Program-made: the position numbers and the translations under genes | Assembly: GCF_013416555.1 (NCBI RefSeq) | Contig: NZ_JACCFG010000001.1 | Coordinates: 372,001-436,000, forward strand | Direction: 5' to 3' | From: Sphingomonas sp. R-74633 | GTDB taxonomy: Bacteria > Pseudomonadota > Alphaproteobacteria > Sphingomonadales > Sphingomonadaceae | Length of the DNA stretch: 64,000 nucleotides | The notes under the pieces: generated by a model | Told to the model about the DNA's origin: nothing | What the model saw: the letters and a program-made list of their open reading frames with translations, nothing else | Database searches by the model: none | Shown here: positions 44,924 through 51,612 of the stretch, piece after piece | Position numbering within the stretch: position 1 is the stretch's first letter | Layout: the number at the start of each line of letters is the position of its first letter

Positions 44924-45871
44924 TCATACGATGAGGTTATCGAACAGTTCCTGCATGTCGGCAGGGATTTCGCTTTCAAACGCCAAAGCGGTACTATTGA
45001 TGGGGTGAATGAACCCCAGATGTGCCGCGTGCAAGGCCTGCCGCCGGAAATTCAAGGTTTCCAGAAGTTCGCGGTGTGCCTTGCGAACACTTCCATAAAC
45101 CGGATCGCCGATGAGGGGATGACCCAAAGAGGCCATATGGACCCGCACCTGATGGGTACGTCCGGTCTCCAGCTTGCATTCGACCAGCGCGGCGTCGTGC
45201 AGATCCTTGAGCTTGCGCCAATGGGTGACCGCACGCTTGCCGTTCTTCACGATCGCGACTTTCTTGCGATTGTGCGGCGACCGCGCCAGCGGAGCGTCCA
45301 CACTACCCTCGGAAAGTCTCAAAAGCCCCGACACGATCGCGCGATAGCGCCGGTCGATTGAATGGGCCTTGAACTGCGCGGCCAGGCCGACATGCGCCCG
45401 ATCATGCTTGGCGGCTACCATCAGCCCGGACGTATCCTTGTCGATCCGGTGGACGATCCCGGGGCGCGCCTCACCGCCAATGCCCGAAAGCGAGCCGTGG
45501 CAGTGATGGAGCAGCGCGTTGACCAGCGTGCCGTCGAGATTGCCGGCGGCGGGGTGGACGACCAGCCCGGCCTGCTTGTCGATCACGATCAGATGCTCGT
45601 CTTCATAGACGATGTTGAGCGGGATCTCCTGCGCCTCGTTATGCGCCGGCTTGGGGTCCGGAACCGCGACATTGTAGAGGCCGCCGCCCATCGCCTTTTT
45701 CGCCGGATCGCGGACCAGGCCCTGGGGGCCGGTGACCGCACCGCTCGAGATCAGCACCTTCAGCCGTTCGCGCGACATGGTCGGCACGGCGTCGGCGAGC
45801 GCACGATCCAGACGCCAGCCATCGGCTGTGTCCGCGATGCGTGCTTCGATGATGGAAACCCCCTGATTCAT
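44924..45871 (-). CDS. rluD: RluA-family 23S rRNA pseudouridine synthase
   Basis: 315 residues: an S4 RNA-binding domain (about 18-65, RLDRALADAVPTMSRERLKVLISSGAV) and a catalytic domain with HRIDKDTSG (Asp144), the conserved aspartate of RluA-type enzymes. The S4 domain favours RluD (positions 1911/1915/1917 of 23S rRNA). It is divergent from the JAMM gene, the two starts being 12 bases apart. Confidence 0.9.
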   Translation of the reverse strand: MNQGVSIIEARIADTADGWRLDRALADAVPTMSRERLKVLISSGAVTGPQGLVRDPAKKAMGGGLYNVAVPDPKPAHNEAQEIPLNIVYEDEHLIVIDKQAGLVVHPAAGNLDGTLVNALLHHCHGSLSGIGGEARPGIVHRIDKDTSGLMVAAKHDRAHVGLAAQFKAHSIDRRYRAIVSGLLRLSEGSVDAPLARSPHNRKKVAIVKNGKRAVTHWRKLKDLHDAALVECKLETGRTHQVRVHMASLGHPLIGDPVYGSVRKAHRELLETLNFRRQALHAAHLGFIHPINSTALAFESEIPADMQELFDNLIV

Positions 45872-45883
45872 GTTTTATCATAA

Positions 45884-46288
45884 ATGGGCATGAGGATCGC
45901 CATTTCAAGATCTGTACTGATCGGTATTCGACGGATTTCTGCGGTTTCCGCAGGCGTTGAGGCGTGCGGGCTGCTGTTCGGCAGCGGGGATAGGATAGAC
46001 AGCTTCCAAGCTGTTGAAAATGTTGACGAAGCGCCTGATCGGCATTTCGAGCTGGATCCTGTCGCGTTGTTTGCTGCGCTTCGGGCCGAGCGTGCGGGCG
46101 GGCCGAAGATCGCGGGATATTGGCATTCGCATCCAAGCGGGGACGCGATGCCCTCGATCACCGATGCGGCAATGGCCGCCCCCGACGGAAAGCTCTGGGT
46201 AATCGTCGGGGGAGACCAGCTGACCGCCTGGCGCGCCGTGGAGCGCGGTTCGCTCCACGGGCGCTTCGATCCGGTTACGATCGACTGA
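45884..46288 (+). CDS. JAMM/MPN-family metalloprotease-like protein
   Basis: 134 residues (an ATG at 45890 is the alternative start). EACGLLFG (Glu26) and HSHPSGDAMPSITDAAM (His81, His83, Asp94) form the JAMM zinc motif E...H-x-H-x10-D, so it is probably a zinc peptidase or isopeptidase. Bacterial JAMM proteins are often linked to ubiquitin-like sulfur carriers, but no ThiS/MoaD-like or E1-like gene is adjacent. No clear Shine-Dalgarno is seen, and only 12 bases separate it from the divergent rluD start. Confidence 0.88.
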   Translation: MGMRIAISRSVLIGIRRISAVSAGVEACGLLFGSGDRIDSFQAVENVDEAPDRHFELDPVALFAALRAERAGGPKIAGYWHSHPSGDAMPSITDAAMAAPDGKLWVIVGGDQLTAWRAVERGSLHGRFDPVTID

Positions 46289-46292
46289 CGGC

Positions 46293-46736
46293 TTAGTTGG
46301 TAGGGGCCGGCGGCGTCGGTGCGCCGGCGGGCGGCGGGCCCATGCGATGGCCGCGGCCATCCGGGCCGCCGCGACCTTCACGGCCGGGGCCGCCCTGCGG
46401 GCCACCCTGGCCGCCGCGATGCCAGCCGCCCCGCTCGCCATGGCCGCGACCGCCATGCATGCGCATTTCCTCGAAACGGCCGAAGCGCATCTCTTCGCGC
46501 GAGATCTTGCCGTCCTTGCTGACGTCGAACTTCTCGAAGCGCGCAGCGGCAGCCTTCATCCACTCGTCCTTGCTGATAGTACCGTCCTTGTTGAGGTCGA
46601 TCATGTCGTGGTGCGGGCGCCGGGCCTGCTCGGCCTTGGGCGGATTATGATCCTGCTGCGGAGCGGCCATAGCCGCACCTCCGCCGAAGGTCAGGGCGCT
46701 GGCTGCGAGCAGCGCGGCGAGTTTCAGTTTCATCAT
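46293..46736 (-). CDS. Secreted EF-hand protein with Gly/Arg-rich tail
   Basis: 147 residues, GGAGAAAAGG upstream of the start. A signal peptide (LAALLAASALTFGGGAAMA) is followed by two calcium loops, DLNKDGTISKDE (47-58) and DVSKDGKISREE (71-82), and a tail rich in Gly, His, Arg and Pro (about 93-147). It probably binds calcium in the periplasm; the tail may bind other proteins or surfaces. It converges with the JAMM gene, stops 4 bases apart. Confidence 0.85.
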   Translation of the reverse strand: MMKLKLAALLAASALTFGGGAAMAAPQQDHNPPKAEQARRPHHDMIDLNKDGTISKDEWMKAAAARFEKFDVSKDGKISREEMRFGRFEEMRMHGGRGHGERGGWHRGGQGGPQGGPGREGRGGPDGRGHRMGPPPAGAPTPPAPTN

Positions 46737-46855
46737 GCCTTTTCTCCGCTCCAGGTGATGTCTGGATTAGGAGGGGATAGGCCCCGCGCGTCTCGCAGGT
46801 TTCTCGGTGGAGCGGCTAAATTGTCGCAACTTGTCGAGGGGCAGGGAAGCGCGCG

Positions 46856-48841
46856 TTAGAGCGGACCGTTGTCCTCGCTGTCGAGCGTCGGCAGGGTGAA
46901 GCAGAATTCGGCACCGCCCTCGGGGGCATTGGTGGCGGAGAATACGCCGCCGTGCAGCTCGACAATGCGCTTCGAGATCGACAGGCCGATGCCCATGCCT
47001 TCGCTGGTGCTGTTCGCCGAGAAGCGCTGGAAGAGATGCGCGAGCGTCTCGGGCGGCAGGCCGGGGCCGTTGTCGCGGCAACGCACCTCGATCATCGCAT
47101 CCTCGATGGGGCGCGCAGTGATCTGGATGTGCGGATCGGCCCGTCCGCTGACGCGCAGCGCCTCGACGGCGTTGCGCATTAGATTGACCAGCACCTGCTG
47201 GACCTGGACGCGATCGACAAAGACGCGAAGATTAGCGGGCACGACGTCGCAGTCGATCTGCGCGGCGAGGCGGCTCGAACCGACCAGCACCAGCCGGGCG
47301 GCATCCTCGATCATCGGCTGGAGCGGCTCGACGCTGCGCTCGGTATCGTTGCGCTCGGTGAAGCTGCGCAGCCGGCGGATGATGTCGCCGGCGTGCATCA
47401 CCTGCTCGCGGGCATTGCCGACCAGCTCGGTGCCCGGTCCCTCGGCGCCTGTGTTGCGCGCGAGCATCGCGGCGGCGGAGAGATAGTTGGCGGCGGCGGT
47501 GAGAGGCTGGTTGAGCTCGTGCGCGAGATCGGCCGCAGCTTCGCCCATCGCGCTCTGGCGGGCGAGGTGGGCAAGCTCCGAATTGAGCTGGGCGACCTGG
47601 TCCTCGGCGCTGAACTGGTGGGACATGTCGCGCACGAAGACCGTCAGGCAGCGCAGATCATCCGCCTCGACGCGGCCGGCGCGCGCCTCGAGCGGGAAGA
47701 GCGAACCGTCGCTGCGCAGGCCGACGGCGCTGAGCGGGTCGGCGTTCCAGGGGTTGAGCTCGCGCTCCTGCAGTCCGGCGAGCTCGCCCATATAGCGCGG
47801 GGCATGATCCTCGGGCGCCAGCATCGTGACCGGCTTGCCGATCACATCCTCGGCGCGGTAGCCCCAGAGCCGCTCGGCGGCGGCGCTGAACTCGACGATC
47901 GTGCCGTTCTCCTCGATCAGCATGACGGCATCGGGCACCATCGCGAGCACGGCGCTGAGCTTGGCCTCGCGGATCGCTAGCGCGCGGGCCTGGCCGTCGG
48001 CATGGCGGATCGCGCGCATAAGCACGGTGGCAAGGATCAGCACATTGCCGGCCAGCACCAGGAACTGCGCCGCGCTGAAGCCAAGCAGGTCCATCTGGTA
48101 GGCGGCAAAGCCGGTCAGCGAGGGGATTGCAGGTAGGATGACGATCATCGGCGTCAGCCGGATGAGCAGGTGCCAGCCGCGCTCGCCCGTCCGGCGCCGC
48201 ATCGCATAGAGGATCACGCCGGTCGCCGGGAGGAGCGCAACCGCGCTCGACACGGCGGAGCGCCCGAGAAAGGCGGGGGAGGTGCCTCCCGGCTCGCCTA
48301 TCAATGCCGTGGTGGCGAGCAGGGTCAGCGCGATCGACGCGCTCGACAGGATGATGGCGATCACGCGGTGGATCTGGCGCTCCGAGGTCACGGCCATCGC
48401 GGCCAGCCCTCCGATCGCGGCGACGGCGACCGTGCCGCCGGGGCTGAGCCCGTTGTTGCGCACGCCGAGCTTCTGCACGGTCTCGAAGAAGAAGAAGCGC
48501 TCCACGGCGATCGCGCCGGTGAGATATTCCAGCGTGATCAGGCTGAGCAGGATCGCGCCGGGGAGGAAGGCGAGGCGGGCGAGCCAGGGGCGCCCGCTCA
48601 CCGCCAGGAACGCCGCTAGCGTGATGCTGCAGCCGTTGATCGCGCTCAGCGGCGCGACGGCATAGTCGGGGTTGCCGAAGCCGCGCAGCACCGGCACGCC
48701 GAACACCCAGCCGAACAGGGGCAGCGAGAGGATCAGGCAGCCGATCCCGGTTATCCATTGCGGAAGGCTGGACGCGCCAAGACCTTCCCAGCCGGGCCCG
48801 GGAATCGTCTCCTTGTGCGTGTCCACAGCGCTGCGCGTCAT
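46856..48841 (-). CDS. Membrane-bound PAS sensor histidine kinase (FixL-like)
   Basis: About 661 residues from the ATG at 48841 (GGGA upstream; a longer GTG start at 48874 exists). Eight or so membrane helices (first 270 residues) form an uncharacterised sensor, followed by a PAS domain (SAVLAMVPDAVMLIEENGTIVEFSAAAERLWGY) and a kinase core with H-box DLAHELNQPLTAAANYL, N-box NLMRNAVEAL, DNGPGLP and GMGIGLSI. The H-box resembles FixL/DctB types. No response regulator is adjacent, so its partner is elsewhere. Confidence 0.9.
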   Translation of the reverse strand: MTRSAVDTHKETIPGPGWEGLGASSLPQWITGIGCLILSLPLFGWVFGVPVLRGFGNPDYAVAPLSAINGCSITLAAFLAVSGRPWLARLAFLPGAILLSLITLEYLTGAIAVERFFFFETVQKLGVRNNGLSPGGTVAVAAIGGLAAMAVTSERQIHRVIAIILSSASIALTLLATTALIGEPGGTSPAFLGRSAVSSAVALLPATGVILYAMRRRTGERGWHLLIRLTPMIVILPAIPSLTGFAAYQMDLLGFSAAQFLVLAGNVLILATVLMRAIRHADGQARALAIREAKLSAVLAMVPDAVMLIEENGTIVEFSAAAERLWGYRAEDVIGKPVTMLAPEDHAPRYMGELAGLQERELNPWNADPLSAVGLRSDGSLFPLEARAGRVEADDLRCLTVFVRDMSHQFSAEDQVAQLNSELAHLARQSAMGEAAADLAHELNQPLTAAANYLSAAAMLARNTGAEGPGTELVGNAREQVMHAGDIIRRLRSFTERNDTERSVEPLQPMIEDAARLVLVGSSRLAAQIDCDVVPANLRVFVDRVQVQQVLVNLMRNAVEALRVSGRADPHIQITARPIEDAMIEVRCRDNGPGLPPETLAHLFQRFSANSTSEGMGIGLSISKRIVELHGGVFSATNAPEGGAEFCFTLPTLDSEDNGPL

Positions 48842-48936
48842 CGAGGGTCCCAGGAAGCGGGTCGGCACCCGCACCTGCGTATTGTAGCAGGAACGCCGGG
48901 GGGCGGCGTAATCCGGAAAAGACCGCAGGCCGGGCC

Positions 48937-48962
48937 GGAACGTTCCGGTGGCGCAACCCGTT
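48937..48962 (+). promoter_or_regulatory. EcfG-type general stress promoter
   Basis: GGAAC, 17 bases, then CGTT is a perfect EcfG consensus. The -10 element ends 31 bases before the start of the small Lmo0937-like gene, a fitting distance for transcription start and leader. Confidence 0.75.
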
Positions 48963-48993
48963 AAAGGGGAAACTCTAGACGGAGAGCATGCCG

Positions 48994-49140
48994 ATGCTTT
49001 GGACGATCGTAGTCATCCTGCTGGTCCTGTGGTTGCTGGGCTTCACCTTCCACGTCGGCGCCGGCCTGATCCACATCCTGCTGGTCATCGCCGTGGTGGT
49101 CGGCCTGATCCAGCTCTTCACCGGGCGCAAGGTAGTCTAG
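48994..49140 (+). CDS. Lmo0937-like small membrane protein (48 aa)
   Basis: The second of two close ATGs (48994) is chosen because GGAG lies 9 bases upstream. MLWTIVVILLVLWLLGFTFHVG followed by LIHILLVIAVVVGLIQLF and GRK makes two short hydrophobic helices, the pattern of the Lmo0937/DUF5670 mini-proteins. Its role is unknown, but family members are often stress-induced, which agrees with the perfect EcfG promoter upstream. Its stop TAG shares the palindrome CTAG with the convergent hydrolase stop, a 4-base overlap. Confidence 0.82.
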   Translation: MLWTIVVILLVLWLLGFTFHVGAGLIHILLVIAVVVGLIQLFTGRKVV

Positions 49141-50411
49141 TCGCCAGGCGGCCCGAGATAGGTGTCACCGTAAACCGCCCGGCGGAAGTCGCGGTGGAGT
49201 GACACCTGGAAGGGCCGGGTCTGGACGAAGAACACTGCGGCCAGCTTGTTGGCGGGATCGACCCAGAACAGGGTCGAGGCAGCGCCGTCCCAGAAGAACT
49301 CGCCGACCGCGCCGCGGTTTTCGTCGGCCGTCTGCGGCTGCCCGATGCGCACCGCGAAGTCGAAGCCGAAGCCGACATTGCCCTTGCCGGGGAGCCAGCT
49401 TTTCTCGGTGATCCGGGGATCGAGCTGGTTGGTCGACATCAGGCGGACGGTGGAGGGCTTGAGGATGCGTACGCCGTCCAGCGTGCCTTGCCCCAGCAGC
49501 ATGCGGGCGAAGCGCATATAATCGTCGATCGGCGCCACGATGCCCGCGCCACCCATCGTCATCGGGGGACGCGGGAAATTGCGGGCGCGGGTGATCGCGT
49601 CGGCCTCGCGGGTCAGCTTGCCGTCGGGGCCCAGGATATAGGTGGCGGCGAAGCGATCGAGCCGCTCATTCGGCTGCGTCCAGCCGGCCTCCTTGATGCC
49701 GAGCGGACCCAGCACATGCTGGCGGACATAGTCCTCGAACTTCTGCCCCGAGAGCCGCTCGACGAGCAGCGCCTGGACGTCCACCGCCGAGCTGTAGCGC
49801 CACTCGGTGCCGGGATCGAAGAGCAGCGGGACATGGGCGAGGCGGCGGCCGAACTCAGTGAGGTCGTGATCGAGCCCCAGCGGATCGGCGGCAGCAAAGG
49901 CCTTTTCCGCGGCGCTCGGGCCGTCGCCATAGCCGAAGCCGGCGGTGTGGCGGAGGATGTCGCGCACGACGATCGGGCGTTTCGAGGCGCGCCAGAGCGG
50001 CTGACCCGATGCATCGGTGCCGTCCTGGACCAGCATCGTCGCGAATTCGGGGAGATAGCGCGAGAGCGGGTCGTCGAGCCCGAACTTGCCCTGCTCCCAT
50101 AGTTGCATCAGCGCAGTGCCGGTGACCGGCTTGGTCATCGAATAGACCTGGACCAGCGTATCGCGCCGCATCGGGCGGTTCGCCTCGCGATCGGCAAGCC
50201 CGTTGCTGCCGAAATAGACTTCGCGGCCGTCCTTCCACACCAGCGCCTCGACGCCGGTGGCGCGGCCGCTCGAGACCATCTCGGCCAGCGCCTTGTCGAT
50301 CCGCGCCTTGTCGATCCGGAAGCTGGCGGTGGCGGCGGGTTTCTCCTGCGCGAACGCGGGCAGGGGCTGCGCGATCAGCAGCGCGGCGAGGATGGGCAGG
50401 ACCTGTCGCAT
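49137..50411 (-). CDS. Exported serine hydrolase (class C beta-lactamase family)
   Basis: 424 residues with a signal peptide (LPILAALLIAQPLPAFAQ). The catalytic SxxK is Ser91-x-x-Lys94 in VYSMTKPV; a tyrosine motif candidate is WRYSSAVD; the C-terminal FFWDGAASTLFWVDPANKLAAVF corresponds to the KTG-region strand. Such EstB-like proteins are esterases or peptidases as often as beta-lactamases, so resistance should not be assumed. A LacI-operator-like palindrome lies upstream at 50441-50452. Confidence 0.88.
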   Translation of the reverse strand: MRQVLPILAALLIAQPLPAFAQEKPAATASFRIDKARIDKALAEMVSSGRATGVEALVWKDGREVYFGSNGLADREANRPMRRDTLVQVYSMTKPVTGTALMQLWEQGKFGLDDPLSRYLPEFATMLVQDGTDASGQPLWRASKRPIVVRDILRHTAGFGYGDGPSAAEKAFAAADPLGLDHDLTEFGRRLAHVPLLFDPGTEWRYSSAVDVQALLVERLSGQKFEDYVRQHVLGPLGIKEAGWTQPNERLDRFAATYILGPDGKLTREADAITRARNFPRPPMTMGGAGIVAPIDDYMRFARMLLGQGTLDGVRILKPSTVRLMSTNQLDPRITEKSWLPGKGNVGFGFDFAVRIGQPQTADENRGAVGEFFWDGAASTLFWVDPANKLAAVFFVQTRPFQVSLHRDFRRAVYGDTYLGPPGD

Positions 50412-50440
50412 AGCTCTCCCTCATTCTATTTTGCGGCGAT

Positions 50441-50452
50441 GGTAACGCTACC
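50441..50452. promoter_or_regulatory. LacI-family-like operator
   Basis: TGGTAACGCTACCG (within 50440-50453) has the inverted GGTA...TACC arms around a central CG seen in LacI-family operators; a further half site TGGTAGCG lies at 50478-50485. It lies 30 bases upstream of the serine hydrolase and about 100 bases before chpT. No LacI gene is in the window. Confidence 0.3.
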
Positions 50453-50555
50453 GTCGCGGTGCGTACAGCTACGACCTTGGTAGCGTGTCAGGCACGCGCT
50501 TGCAGCATTGCGCGGGCTGCGCCAAAGAGACTGGACCTCGCGGGGAGCCTGCACC

Positions 50556-51200
50556 TTGAACATCAGCCCGACCGACTTCGCCAGCCTGCTCTGCTCGCGG
50601 CTCTGCCACGATCTGCTGAGCCCGGTGGGGGCGCTCAACAACGGGCTGGAGCTGCTCGCCGATGAGCATGATCCCGAGATGCGCGCGCGCTGCCTGGAAC
50701 TGCTCAACGAGAGCGCCAAGGCGAGCGCCAACAAGCTGAAGTTCTTCCGCCTGGCGTTCGGCGCGGCGGGCGGCTTCGGCGAGACCGTCGATACGCGCGA
50801 AGCGCAGGCGGCGATCGAGGGGCTGTTCGGCGAGAACCACCGCGTCAATGTCGGCTGGATGGTCGAGGACCCGGTCCTTCCCAAGCAGGCGATCAAGGTG
50901 CTGATGAATCTGTCGCTGATCGGCGGCGATGCGCTGATCCGCGGCGGCCAGCTCGATATCGGCGCCGAAATTGTCGATGGAAATATCGAAATCGTCGTGC
51001 GCGCCAATGGCCCGCGCATCGTGCTCGACCCCGAGCTGCGCAGCGCGCTGGCCGGCGGCAAGGACGATTTGCCGATCACGCCGCGCGCGGCGGCGGCGTA
51101 CCTCGTCCATGCGCTGGTGACGCAGGGCGGCGGCGTGCTCCAGGTGAGCCCGCCCGACGCCGAGGTGCTGCTGTTCGGGGCGAGCTTCAAGGTCGCCTGA
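50556..51200 (+). CDS. chpT: Histidine phosphotransferase ChpT-like
   Basis: TTG start at 50556 with GGGGAG upstream gives 214 residues. FASLLCSRLCHDLLSPVGALNNGLELL carries the phospho-accepting histidine in a dimerising helix; the rest resembles a degraded histidine-kinase ATPase domain without the ATP motifs. ChpT passes phosphate from CckA to CtrA and CpdR in alphaproteobacterial cell-cycle control. Its position 400 bases before cheA suggests that the two signalling systems are neighbours, or perhaps partners. Confidence 0.85.
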   Translation: MNISPTDFASLLCSRLCHDLLSPVGALNNGLELLADEHDPEMRARCLELLNESAKASANKLKFFRLAFGAAGGFGETVDTREAQAAIEGLFGENHRVNVGWMVEDPVLPKQAIKVLMNLSLIGGDALIRGGQLDIGAEIVDGNIEIVVRANGPRIVLDPELRSALAGGKDDLPITPRAAAAYLVHALVTQGGGVLQVSPPDAEVLLFGASFKVA

Positions 51201-51219
51201 GCGGCACGAAGCGCGAACG

Positions 51220-51233
51220 AACCCCTAGGGGTT
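51220..51233. repeat. Perfect 14-base palindrome
   Basis: AACCCCTAGGGGTT lies 20 bases after the chpT stop. With no loop it is not a typical terminator hairpin, though breathing of the centre would allow one. It may be a regulator site for the small gene at 51302. Confidence 0.4.
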
Positions 51234-51301
51234 TCCAGCAGCTTGGCGGGCGGGCGCCCTTAAGGCTTCCTAGGGATTAACCACCCCTTGGAGTCGCATC
51301 C

Positions 51302-51526
51302 ATGTTTATCGATACCGGCCCGCTCGGTCCGCCCTGGGGCGAGACACCCCGGCACAATTGCAAGAGCTGCCAGCAGCCGATCCTGAAGCATCACCGCGTT
51401 GAATATGTCCAATTCCCGCAGGAGGGCGAAGGCGCGGAACTGAGCGGTCGCTATCATTCGCAATGTGCGGGGCCCTTCGCCAGCATCGCACACGCGCTGA
51501 ACATGCTCAGCCGCTTGCCATTCTGA
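51302..51526 (+). CDS. Small CxxC/HxxC putative zinc protein (74 aa)
   Basis: ATG after GGAG. Cys20-x2-Cys23 (CKSC) and His52-x2-Cys55 (HSQC) could bind one zinc ion, giving a ribbon-like module; a helix (FASIAHALNMLSRL) ends the protein. No named family recognised. Set between chpT and cheA, it may belong to the same regulatory region, but there is no overlap with either gene. Confidence 0.65.
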   Translation: MFIDTGPLGPPWGETPRHNCKSCQQPILKHHRVEYVQFPQEGEGAELSGRYHSQCAGPFASIAHALNMLSRLPF

Positions 51527-51612
51527 GGCTGAGCAAAGAAGTCCGTCCACTAACGCCCTTTTAACCACCGCGCGCGCAGAACGACCCGGCAAATTTGCTT
51601 ATCCGGGGCCCC

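Noticed and set aside
49137..50411. Antibiotic-resistance beta-lactamase
   Set aside because: The SxxK family includes many esterases and peptidases; no feature specific to beta-lactam hydrolysis is visible.
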